A DNA stretch of 64,000 bases from Akanthomyces muscarius (lineage: Eukaryota > Ascomycota > Sordariomycetes > Hypocreales > Cordycipitaceae): assembly GCF_028009165.1 (NCBI RefSeq), contig NC_079245.1:1488001-1552000 (forward strand), read 5' to 3'. The notes beneath the pieces are model-generated. The model made no database searches. It saw only the letters and a program-made list of their open reading frames with translations, and was not told where the DNA came from. The position numbers were made by a program, and so were the translations under genes. Below, piece by piece: positions 10,841 through 22,709 of this stretch. Numbering within the stretch: position 1 is the stretch's first letter; every line of letters begins with the position of its first letter.

Positions 10841-13800
10841 TTACCTGCTGCTGCTCCGTTTCGTGTCCTTAACAGCTCTCATGGCTGGAAACGTGTGGCT
10901 ACGGCCTGGTTTGCGGCCAATTTCCAGACACACCATGCGGATGAAATCTTGGTTTGTCCAATAGCTTGTGTGCGCGCTAAGCATGTTCAGGTACTGGATC
11001 TCAAGGGGCCCCCCAGATGACCGCAAGAACCAATCAAGTTGGCCGTTATCATTGAGAAGGTAGGCCTTCTTCTCGGCGATCTCTTCTCTTGTAAAATCGT
11101 GAATCTCTAGCTCTAGCTGCGAGGGCATGCGAGCTGTCGTCGGTCGTTCGGGTTCGACAGCAAGCGGGTCTGGCTCCGGCGTCAGGCCCGGAATTACCTT
11201 CCTAACAACATCCCGGACAGTGCTCATGAGCGAGGGCGTGACGCTGGGCACGTAGGCGACCTTGAGGCTCGAGGCATATGAGGGGTCAACTGCGCCGGTC
11301 AACAGATATGCAATTGGATCCTCTTTAGCCAAGATATTGTATACGTTATCCACAGCCAAACAGCCGAATGTCCCAGCCTCCCCGGCTACGTTTCTCGCAG
11401 CTGCATCACCATCATCCGCCCCTGGCTTTCGCCTGTCTCGGCGAGGAATCAGCGCACCTTTTTCCAGCAACAAAAAGAAGCCAGCCGGGCTACCAGCCAG
11501 GAAGAGGTTCGTGGTGTTGAACTCAAAGTGCTGATCATCTAGCGCTGTTGGCGTGGCGAGGTTCAATCTCGGGACACTGGTTGGCTGTCTCGATAAAATG
11601 TCGACCGTCATGACGCTACCCAGCGAGTGCGCGATCAGGTGAACTCTGCCTTTATCAGAAAACCCAGGATTGTTTCGACACCAGAGTCTGTAAACGCGAT
11701 TGGCCTCGCGAACCAAAGCTGTGATCATCTTGCTCTTGTGGTGGGACATGTAGAACGGAATATCAAACATGACATCAGAAATCATACTTCGAACCGCAGG
11801 TATAGTAGTGGGCTCGATGTCTTTCAAATCAAAGGGTTCTACCATATCCTTGACCCCTTTCTGTGCCGCGTCCTCACTGTCAAAAGACAGCCCAACTCTC
11901 CAGTTCAGTGGCAATATCATCAAGCCATTCTGGTCGGCGCGGAGGACATTTTGGATTGTTGGGTTCCCAAGCTCAATGTTAACGGCTCGTCGGAAGCTAT
12001 TGATAGCATGTGTGAAGTGATAACTTTCCACCCTCTCTGCGATTTTTTGACCAATGCCGTGGGCAACTAGAACAAGGTCTGTAATTTGCCCACGGTCCTT
12101 TTCAGCTGTGCAAGCCGGACATTCGGTTAGTATCTCTTCCTCTTGGTTGTCAACAGCAGGTACCTCCTCTGCTGCCACAGCGGCGGCATTCTTGGGACCG
12201 TGGTGCCTGTTCCAGGAACGTCTATCGAAGTCACGGACGACGGGTAGTCCCACAGTGATTCCTCGCATTATCTTTGCAACGGGGCGTCTACCATGATTTA
12301 AAGATGGCGCTAAGTTGGGCTTCAGTAGGAATGCCGTCTTGCAATCTCTATAGATGACTTGGTAGTTGGCAAAGGGACGATTAGGAAGCTCCTTCTCCAT
12401 ATTGAGCGAGTGTATGGATCCGTTGGCAGCAGCATCGCCCCGAAAACACCGTGCTGCGCAGAATAGATCAGATGAAATGACCGGCTCGGTGCCGTTGGGG
12501 GTGACTCCATTGAGCGGTTGGTAGTGCTTCGGCCATAGTTGATGTGAAACTTTCTCTTCGCCTGCGGCTCCGACTTCCAGAGCGCATTCCAATTCTTCCG
12601 TCCAGGTCGCTGTCCAAGGCTTCAATTCTTGATATCCAGCTTCTAACTGGTTGGCCACTGCTGCCGACACTGGCGACATCGTATCTCTGCTTACTTGTTA
12701 GGAAATTTGCTCCAGAAAGCTCAAGTCGAAGTCCGATCGGTACTTGCCTGTAAAACCATGTTGCTCTCATTACAACTGCAATATCGTTTATCGGTGACCA
12801 GTAAATTGGTTTCATCTGAAGAGCAGGTAGATCAACCATATGCAGTCTAGAGATTCCAACGGTGACATGTGCCGTTTTTGGCTCCATTAGTTTGGACTTG
12901 GTTGTGGGCGGGTGATTCGAGTCATGCGATTTGCTGGTTTCGTGTTCCTTCCGAGTAGGAGTTCGCGGCCGTGTCTGCAGACGCGGGCCTGGTGTGTCGT
13001 TCGGCGGAGATTGGGATTCACTCTGCTGTACCGAAGAAGCCACAGCGTCAGCCCCCAACCGTGGACTGTTAACCCTTGCAAAAGGGTTTCCTGTGATTCC
13101 GTCGTCCGGGACTGAGTTCCTCGGAGTTTCGGTCGTTTTGTTCGAACGGTCAGACAGCTGCGAATCAGAGCGTATGCGATTTTCGGGCTCCAATCCCGCC
13201 CAAGACAAACGATTGCTCTGGATGTTCCCGGCGCTGGTCATATTACCGGCACGAATATGCTTTGGCGTTGAAGGTCGCGCATGCGAGCCCGTACTGACGA
13301 TTTTGGATTGGTTCCTAGAGGAGCCTGCCTGGAAGGGAATTGCGTGAGAACTTCCCTCATCGTCCCGGCCTAGCTGACGACGGAGTACCAATGCTGCTAC
13401 GTCTTTGGCAACTGCCTCTGGACTAAACGCCGGATCAACTGCTCTCGCTAGTGAGCATGTTGTTGTCTTGAGCTGAATTTCAATCTCTTCCAGCAGCTCA
13501 GAACAGCATATTTCCTCTTGCGTCTCATGTGTTACGATTGTGGAGCGCACCGGACTGTCTTGGCCGCGCCTGACTCCGTCATGAAATTTTCCGTACTTTT
13601 GAGCAGCTCTTTGCACAAGGTCCTCGCGCGCCTCGGCATCTTGTTTGGCCATGGATCCATTCTTTGATTTTCCAGAACGCAGCGCCTCGTGGCGACTGCG
13701 GTTTTCGGAGGTGGACAGAGACAACCACACTTTTTCTAGAGCGTTGTTATCACCTCGGCCGAAGGGTCGCAGCAGCTCCTTGTATTTTCTAAAGTCCGTA

Positions 13801-13958
13801 GTAGCCGTATGCGAGCTCGCAGAGAGCGGATCGTCTATGGGTATCGATGAAGAGTAAAAGAATTGCGCCTTAAGCGGCGGCATGCCTCCGTCCCTCTCAG
13901 TAAGGCGAACGGGGGTCTGTCGGCATTTGGCATCGAAGGTATGCTCCACGAGCACCAT
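10841..13958 (-). CDS. DDHD-domain phospholipase A1-like protein
   Basis: Intracellular lipase-like protein of the PA-PLA1/DDHD family (yeast Ddl1 relative), likely acting on phospholipids such as cardiolipin or phosphatidic acid. Two exons, 13958-12748 and 12686-10841, join across a 61-bp GC-AG intron to restore ATWFYRDTM...LEAGYQELKPW, the conserved family block; 1,018 residues. The alpha/beta-hydrolase core is visible: LVAHGIGQ, then the nucleophile elbow IAHSLGS, and the C-terminal DDHD segment ending near HTSYWTNQDFIRM. The N-terminal third is Ser/Thr-rich and probably disordered. The initiator may be the Met 25 codons downstream (13883), where the conserved MPPLKAQFFYSSSIP begins. It converges with rad3. 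The true substrate is not visible from sequence. Confidence 0.9.
12687..12747 (-). other. GC-AG intron in the DDHD gene
   Basis: On the minus strand the donor is TACAG|GCAAGTACC, the textbook GC-AG consensus. The acceptor is CCTAACAAGTAAGCAG|AGATACG, with a perfect CTAAC branch site. Only this pairing links the two frames. Confidence 0.85.
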
Positions 13959-14639
13959 TGCGCCCGAGGTCGATTTCGGTCAGCTACCGAGAAACCGACG
14001 GTGGTATCAGTGCTCCCATGTGTGGATGCTGGGGGCTTGAGTAGCAAGTGGACGTTCGCGGTCGTGGGAAGCTAGAAGTAGGGCAGGCATAATCGAGCTG
14101 CTCTACTTCGTAATAAGCTATCTGTCACTGTGTCGACCTCAGGCTGAGTGACGCGGTGCAGCGTCGGTGGGGCGCGCCTTATTTACTGGCACTGGGCACC
14201 CTCGCGTCTGTTAAGTAAGTTGGGGGGACGCTGAATCACTAGGTACCTACCTAAGGTAGTTCACAAACATGCCAGGTAGCCACCTTGGCAAATAAACACC
14301 TGGGAGTAGACACCGTAAAGACCTTCAGGTACCTAGGAAACTATGCAGGCAAGTATTTACAGTAGTTTCCTAAGAAGGTACCTACACTACTGTTTACCAC
14401 CTGTAGGTAACGTCCAGCCTCAATGCAAGCACATCAAGCTGGGGGCCTCATAGCGTTGCGCACCAGGTCTATGTACAGTTACTGCGTGCCGCAATCCAAC
14501 ACTTGAAATGACGGTACAATTGTCGTGCCACAAAGTCAGAGAATCAAAGACATCTATAATGTGTAAAAGTTAAATTGTTGATTAATGACCGCTAGCTTGT
14601 CTTGTATTTAAATATTACATATAGCGCCATGTGCCTCAG
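13959..14639. other. Intergenic with clustered AGGTACCT palindromes
   Basis: Upstream region of the DDHD gene and 3' flank of prp3; no gene seen. Three copies of the 8-bp palindrome AGGTACCT occur at 14241, 14328 and 14376, amid further ACCTA/TAGGT words. Confidence 0.6.
14328..14383. repeat. Imperfect inverted repeat containing AGGTACCT
   Basis: The left arm (14328-14343) and right arm (14363-14383) are reverse complements apart from a short bulge and one extra base. They are separated by about 19 nt and could form a hairpin. There is no flanking target-site duplication that I can confirm. Confidence 0.55.
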
Positions 14640-16151
14640 CTAAGCCATCCCCTTTGCCAATGTCCAGAAACTTTCCATTTTTGCCCTGGATAAAGCATCG
14701 CGAGCCTCTGTGTCCGTTTCGCATACCTTGCTGCCCCATTTGCGGAAGCCGCGAGCCTTCTGCTCACCTTCAAACACCAGCGTACAACGATTCAGCGACA
14801 TATCTTTAAGTTCGCCCTTTGCATCTTCTGCCAAAAGCCAGTCGCGCGTGGCGTTCTTGCCATCCTTGTCTCGAGATGGCGCATTTTCAGTCCAATCAAT
14901 GCGATTGAGCATGAGTTTCTTGTATTTATTAATCGCCCAAGAGCCACCCTCGACAACCAGTAGGTTGAACTTTGGATGCATGATGCAGGTGCCAGTCAAA
15001 GAAAGCTGCTCTGCGTTGACACCAATTTTGTAGCGGTGCTGCCCGTTCGCCAAGCTGTTGATCTTCAAGACGAGGACGTGGATACCCTTTTCGGCATCCT
15101 TCTGCTGATTTGCGGCCAACTTGTCATTCTTTTGGTCTTTCGTCAATTTCCGGTCTTCGTTGGTATCAACGTGCTGCTGGTGGCGCTCGGCGATTTCTCT
15201 GTTCACACGTGCTTCGACTGCGGTGGGATCCTTCACGGCAACTATTGCAATGTTAGTGAATGGGCGCGAAACAACTTGGTACTTCGTAGACTTACCATCT
15301 CCAAGAACACGCATGAGGTTTCCCTTCTTTACTTTTGGGGGGGGCGCTGGCACTAAGCCAAGCCTGATCTTTGCTTGCATCTCCTTCCCTTCCGCCATTC
15401 GCCGCTGTCTTCTGATCTTGGCTTGCTCTTTGGACGTGAGATACATGGGCTTCGGTGCAGGAGCCAAGCGATCCTGGGGCGGCTCCAGCGCCACGGGGTG
15501 CTGGATATATTCCGTGATGATACTGTCTGAAGAGGCGATTTTCAGTTTGTCGGCATGTTCGATTGCATCATAAGAATTCCCATCTATAAGGCCCTCGTCC
15601 CACCATTCAACTAGAGGCGGTTCTTCAACTAGGAAGTTCTTTTCGGTATCCAAATCCTCGTCTATACCGGCCTTCCTTGTCTGTTCGGCGATGCGCTTCT
15701 TCATCGCCTCGAGCGCCTCTTGCCGCCGGAGGGCGTTGGCCTGTTGGATGTATTTGCCCTTTTGATTAAATACCAGGCGCTTAGGCTCGCGATCTCGGCT
15801 GCTAGACGGCTGCGCTGCCGCGGACTCGTCAATGTACGGATTGTGCTGGTTCGTACCAGAAGCTGCGCTGCCCTTGACTGTAGCTGCAGCAGGCCTCCCG
15901 GAACCGTAGGGTGTGCCCCTTCCGGGATTTGGTGAGTTCTTCTCCTTGCTTTGAGGCTTCCATGTTGCCAGGTCTTCTAGAGCTGGATGCAGGCCAACAT
16001 TCAAGCCACCTTTCGCCTTGCTCGTCGCGGTCGCCGCTGCAACTCGAGCCTTCAACGCAGCCAAGCGATCTGATGCTGACTCTGGTTTCTGTATTCTGGC
16101 TGAAGAGTCATGTCGCGGACCAAGCCCCGATGGCTCCGCTTGGCGCTCCAT
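14640..16151 (-). CDS. prp3: U4/U6 snRNP splicing factor Prp3
   Basis: Core protein of the U4/U6 and U4/U6.U5 snRNPs, needed for spliceosome activation. The C-terminal half carries the Prp3 and DUF1115 regions: VLGD-VAVKDPTAVEARVNREIAERH, then HVLVLKINSLANGQHRYKIG, GTCIMHPKFNLLVVEGG and KKLMLNRIDW. A 54-bp intron at 15242-15295 (GTAAGT donor, CACTAAC branch, ATAG acceptor on the minus strand) is a multiple of three and stop-free, so it is easily mistaken for coding sequence; removing it restores the family sequence and leaves 485 residues. The N-terminus is uncertain: the frame stays open about 36 codons above this Met with no ATG, and an upstream exon is possible because many Prp3 proteins have a longer, Ala/Pro-rich start. 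Confidence 0.9.
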   Translation of the reverse strand: MERQAEPSGLGPRHDSSARIQKPESASDRLAALKARVAAATATSKAKGGLNVGLHPALEDLATWKPQSKEKNSPNPGRGTPYGSGRPAAATVKGSAASGTNQHNPYIDESAAAQPSSSRDREPKRLVFNQKGKYIQQANALRRQEALEAMKKRIAEQTRKAGIDEDLDTEKNFLVEEPPLVEWWDEGLIDGNSYDAIEHADKLKIASSDSIITEYIQHPVALEPPQDRLAPAPKPMYLTSKEQAKIRRQRRMAEGKEMQAKIRLGLVPAPPPKVKKGNLMRVLGDGKSTKYQVVSRPFTNIAIVAVKDPTAVEARVNREIAERHQQHVDTNEDRKLTKDQKNDKLAANQQKDAEKGIHVLVLKINSLANGQHRYKIGVNAEQLSLTGTCIMHPKFNLLVVEGGSWAINKYKKLMLNRIDWTENAPSRDKDGKNATRDWLLAEDAKGELKDMSLNRCTLVFEGEQKARGFRKWGSKVCETDTEARDALSRAKMESFWTLAKGMA

Positions 16152-16902
16152 GATTTGCTTCGCCGTGCGTAACAGCTGTCGAAATGAGCCCGTCGCTTTG
16201 TTGTTCGCGTCGACAGCAACAGGCTGTTCTCTGCGCCTTTCGAAGTATGCTCGACCTTATTATATGGATCGCATGCGCAAGCTCGAGATCGTTCGTCAAT
16301 ATGAGCAAAATTCGGGTGTGCGGATGGAGTGCAAACGTACTTGCGATTCGCTGTTCTGCATCGTCAAAAATTGTCTGTCGCGACCGTGCCTATGGTGGGT
16401 CTGGCAGGCTCCACTGCAAAAGGCGCCCAAGATCTGTCAGGTACCATTGGCAACATTGAGACATCAGCCGCTTTGGAAGGGAAAAGTAATGCTTCCTGGT
16501 ATTCTCCTGTGGATATCACTCGTTCACATGCTGGACTTGATTATGAACAGAATAGCTGCGCCAAGTGGCGGTTTGCCCCCTCTCTGTGGGATGCTGAGGG
16601 CTTCCTAGGCACCCTCCCAGCCTCGGCCTACATGACAATTGTACTGAGGTATCACTGCCCTGTTTGTCTGGTTTGCGTTAAGTCCGCCAGTTCTAGTAGT
16701 GAGTGAGAGCATCCGACCTCAAGGCGGTCGAGGGTGTAATTTAGCTTTGTATTACCCCGCAGCGCGACGTAGCTGAGCAATCAAGCCGACCGAGACTATC
16801 CCCATAAATGCCGAGGAACCGGTCGGTCGAAAAGTGCAACAACAGTGCGTTTTCATGACTGCAGCATTTTGCTACGTGTTTTCTACACTACCACACGCAG
16901 AA
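16152..16902. other. Divergent upstream region of prp3 and the GST gene
   Basis: About 750 bp. The stretch nearest prp3 (16152-16265) is open in the prp3 frame and may be 5' UTR or unrecognised coding sequence. Open frames on the plus strand here lack family features. Nothing else identified. Confidence 0.5.
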
Positions 16903-17703
16903 ATGGCTGCTCCAAAGATTACTGTATATCTTGATACTGTGAGCCCGTTTGCTTACTTGGCGTATTACCTCCTTCGCGTAGGTTCGCCACATGCCTGTCT
17001 GCGTCACACAGCAGCTCTGCTAATACCATCTCCAGCATGACGCGGCCTTCGAAAAATGCGAGATCACGTATGTGCCAATCCTCCTTGGAGGCTTGATGAA
17101 TCTCTGTAAAAATGCTGCGCCAATCACCATCACAAGTAAGCCTTACGGTGCCTGCGCCACACTTTCTCTTCTCTACGTAAAGGCGTGTCTACTAAATAGC
17201 AGACGGCGACAGACAAGAAAGATTGGATCGACCAGAATCGACAGCTGTGGGCACGGACATTCAATGTACCGATCAAGGATGACTTCCCGCCCAACTTTCC
17301 GCCAAGAACACTTTCGGTGATGCGGCACCTTGTCGCGATTCAGGAATTGGACGGCAGCAGCCAGGCCCGGTTACTCCAGGCGTTCGACGCCATTTATGAG
17401 GGCTTTTGGCAACGGCACGATGCCACTTACAACCCGGAAGTTTTTATGCCGATTTTAAGCCGTGTCCTGGGAGAAGCTGATGCGGCAAAGGTCGCCGAGA
17501 TGGCCGGCAAAGAATCCAAAGCAGTCTTGATCCAGAACACCGAGAGCGCGTTCAAAGATGGCGCCTTTGGCTTGCCCTGGATGGTCTGCACGAATAGTCA
17601 GGGTGAAAGGCAGTCGTTCTGGGGGGTAGATCATATATGCCAAGTCGCGAACTTTTTGGGACTGCAGCAGCCAGCTACGCCTGGATGGAAGGCCGCCTTG
17701 TGA
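16903..17703 (+). CDS. Kappa-class glutathione S-transferase / DsbA-like isomerase
   Basis: Thioredoxin-fold protein of the GST kappa / 2-hydroxychromene-2-carboxylate isomerase family (DsbA-like), using glutathione for conjugation or isomerisation; fungal members are mitochondrial, peroxisomal or cytosolic. Three exons, 16903-16977, 17036-17135 and 17213-17703, encode 221 residues, the normal length. The start MAAPKITVYLDTVSPFAYLAYY contains the family Ser (Ser14) in the TVSPF position equivalent to the catalytic serine. The middle matches ITYVPILLGGLM, and the C-terminus shows the cis-Pro region GAFGLPWMV and the end FWGVDHICQVANFLG. The third exon begins at the second of two nearby AGs (17212), which is the one that keeps frame and restores NKKDWIDQN. 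No PTS1 is seen at the end. Confidence 0.9.
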
Positions 17704-18234
17704 TGGCGGTCAGCGTCTCGCCGCAAGCAAGATAGCATCGAGATGAAATGCGATGGCAGTAGTGGCGTGAGTAAGGGCGAATGCTGCTATGTGCCGCATG
17801 TTGTACGATATCTGGACTGTCTTGTCGTACTACTCCTAGTCCTAATATAATCAAGCACTTCTAGTTTTCGCGGGTCATCCCTACAGTTCACGTGTGTACG
17901 CGTTCGCAAGCGCTGCGGCCAAATATCACGCAGGTTCGGGGGATGTGTTCTTGTTACGCGTTGTGGGGCCGCAGGCATCGGGCAGTAGCGTTACAAATTC
18001 GTGAGGGCACATAGATACATTTCGCGTTTACAAGTTGCACAAGGAAATGACCATTATGATGATTTCAATAAAAGTCCATTGCAGTCCTGCAGCTTTCACC
18101 GGCTGCCCGTGGCTTAATATACATCCCAACTGTAAAGCAAGTTCTCATAGTAACGCCATGATTAACCCCTAAAATCCATGATTTCCATCGTATCAAAGCA
18201 GTGTCATAATCTGTTCACCATATCCGAGCCAGGT
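17704..18234. other. Intergenic between convergent GST and H3 genes
   Basis: About 530 bp of 3' flanking sequence. It has an AATAAAA word near 18067 on the plus strand. No gene seen. Confidence 0.55.
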
Positions 18235-20294
<2,060 letters not shown>

Positions 20295-20720
20295 ATGACT
20301 GGACGTAAGTCTCAACACCACGCCTGTCTATTGCGAGTCACCGGCACATTGCGCCGACTGCGACACGCAGGACATCATCCAACACCATACAGACAGACAC
20401 AATACTAACATACCACAGGCGGCAAGGGTGGCAAGGGCCTCGGCAAGGGCGGTGCTAAACGTCACCGCAAGATTCTTCGTGACAACATCCAGGGCATCAC
20501 CAAGCCCGCTATCCGACGTCTCGCTCGTCGTGGTGGTGTCAAGCGTATTTCCGCCATGATCTACGAGGAGACTCGCAACGTCCTGAAGACATTCCTCGAA
20601 GGTGTCATCCGTGACGCCGTCACATACACCGAGCACGCCAAGCGCAAGACTGTCACTTCCCTTGACGTTGTCTACGCCCTCAAGCGCCAAGGCCGTACTC
20701 TCTACGGTTTCGGTGGTTAA
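20295..20720 (+). CDS. Histone H4
   Basis: Core nucleosomal histone. The first coding exon is only 10 nt (20295-20304, ATG ACT GGA C), followed by a 114-bp intron with GTAAGT donor and CTAAC branch. Exon 2 is 20419-20720. The product is exactly 103 residues: [20 protein letters not shown]... ending [10 protein letters not shown]. All tail lysines (K5, K8, K12, K16, K20) are present. It is divergent to histone H3 and presumably co-regulated with it. Confidence 0.98.
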
Positions 20721-22641
20721 GCGTGTTGTGTATTTATTTCCTGCGAGTTTTGACCCATGCGCGGCATATTGCGCATGCGGGGTGTTTCATGATGATTACG
20801 GAATCGGTTCATGCTTTTGGGTGTTCTGTACCATAGGGGAAACGGTGGTTTACATTGGGGTAATGGGAAACAAGCCCAAGAGGCAACATTTTTGATCTAC
20901 AAAACGACATGCATTGTGAATGGCGCTCGTTCGTATGTGTAAACATTGACGCGTCGCGTCGCGTCGCGTGCTGGCTCCTGCTCCGGGCCCAAACCAGAAG
21001 GCGATGGTGACGTGTATTTGTAGGTATGCAGTAGGCTCCGCATGCTGCCAGTGCTTGATTTGGCACCAGAGTAGCTCACAGTTGACGTGGACAAGTCCCC
21101 GAGAGCTTGCGAAGAAATTAGTAAGCTCCCAGTAACGTATTCAGACCCAGAAACTGTAACCGTTGTACAACGACAGGGCGTCCTACCCTCGAAGGGGTTG
21201 CCAACGGCAGGACATGGCTGTTAGTGACTAGGATGACTAATAGAGGGAGATACCGAGAAAGAAATATTGTCTACAAGACTACCGTTCCTCTTATCGAGGA
21301 AGCCAGCTGCACAACGCCATACCGGAGCCGGGCCTGTGATGCAGGGGCAAAGCAACGTAGCCCCCAGATTGTCACAACGTAGAAATAAAGAGGATAACAG
21401 CCATGTGGCCCGCCAGCCGAGGATCTCACGCGCTTGCCGTCTGAATTTTCAACACGCATGACCGAAGCGGCCCAAATGCTGCACCAACGGCGCAAATGCC
21501 TGTAAAGGGCAGCATGGGCGAATGCAGCGCTGTGGCCGACTCTTCGCAGCGTACCGAGATGCGCTGGACAAGTGTGGCTGAGTACCGCTGTGCAGAGGTT
21601 TTCATTGGCCAGCGCTCCATCCGAAACACGGCGATTGCAGGTCCCGGCCAAACCGAGATCTCCTGCTCCCTGGAACTGGCTAAAAATGGAAGAAGACGGA
21701 AGAAATTTTACACGAGAAGTCGGGCTGATTATTGGGCAAGCCAAGATGCATTCCACATTTATTACAGCCAGCCAGAGCGTGCGAGAGTACAGGAATTCTC
21801 ACGAGGCAGGAAAAGAAGGATCTCGTACTCGGAAATCGCTTGCGGCCAGTTCGCAAGGCTAAGATAGGGGTCTGCTTTGGACTTCGCATTTGGAATCTGG
21901 GATTTGGGTGTGACTCGACGGGAGGGGAGGCCTACGTACCTACCTAACCTGGCAGTAGGTAAATGTACCCAGTACACCAAGCTTGCTCAAACTTCGTACA
22001 TGGTTAGTCACATGAAGGGGTCATGTGATACTGTTTTGTCATTCTAGCTGAGGCGTGTGGCTTAGATCTTGGCACCCTATGTCGCCTTGGAACTTTCCAG
22101 CCAGTGTGGCTGATAAATTTTTTCCAACAAGGCCTGCCCGGCTGGATTGGGCGCTAGAGCATGGAGGACCCGGAAACGACCACAGCCGTTCAGATGAACT
22201 TGCGCCGAAAGCTCCAAGGTGTGAGTTTGTATGCTTCCCATCTGCTGACAAAAACAACATGCGCGAGTCTACAATGCCTGATTCTTAGAATCGTCGACAC
22301 AGTCATAGACAGAAAACCGTCGACGGTGCTGGAAGTGGCTAGTTGAAGATTGCCGAGGCTGTGGCTCATGACACATTCCGACTATTGACAAACCTGTTGC
22401 ATGCTCCCCGGGTGTCAGGACTTTTGCAAATTTGCTTGGCTGCTTTGTCGAGCACGACGAAAAGTACGACGGCCGCACCCTCTCGGGACAACTCGATCTC
22501 ATCGCCGCTTCGCTCTATTACACATCAGCGCGCAGGGATTACACACACCCCCCCGCCCACCCTCCGCAGCTCTTTTTTCTGAAAGTGGGGCTAGTACTCA
22601 CACACCGGCCTGGCCGGTATCTGCATATGCTGCTCTGTTTC
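20721..22641. other. Long intergenic region between H4 and the C2H2 regulator
   Basis: About 1.9 kb without a gene I can support. It contains a GCGTC microsatellite of just under four units at 20951-20969 and TACCTACCT-type words near 21935. A 161-codon minus-strand frame (21271-21756) and a possible tiny spliced frame starting at ATG 22161 show no family similarity. This is probably promoter and 5' UTR of the downstream regulator. Confidence 0.5.
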
Positions 22642-22649
22642 TATAAAAG
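22642..22649 (+). promoter_or_regulatory. TATA box of the Rpn4-like gene
   Basis: TATAAAAG lies 68 bp upstream of the ATG at 22710, a normal spacing for a strong, inducible fungal promoter. Confidence 0.6.
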
Positions 22650-22666
22650 AGTCCTGCCTCTTCGGA

Positions 22667-22675
22667 TTTGCCACC
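22667..22675 (-). promoter_or_regulatory. PACE-like proteasome control element
   Basis: On the minus strand this reads GGTGGCAAA, identical to the yeast PACE element bound by Rpn4. It sits 35 bp before the ATG of a gene whose product has Rpn4-type zinc fingers. The match is seen; autoregulation is inference. Confidence 0.5.
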
Positions 22676-22709
22676 CACGCCCCTACCTTTCGCTTCCATC
22701 TACAACACC

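Noticed and set aside
20951..20969. GCGTC microsatellite as a functional element
   Set aside because: Just under four units of a 5-bp repeat is within normal slippage; no context suggests function.
21271..21756. 161-codon minus-strand open frame
   Set aside because: Composition is random-looking, competing frames are equally open, and there are no motifs or splice-consistent extensions.
22161..22582. Possible small spliced gene (ATG 22161, donor after GGT, acceptor near 22342)
   Set aside because: It can be spliced into an open frame of about 100 codons, but shows no family similarity, is low-complexity towards the end and lies in the promoter of the Rpn4-like gene. Without transcripts it is not supportable.
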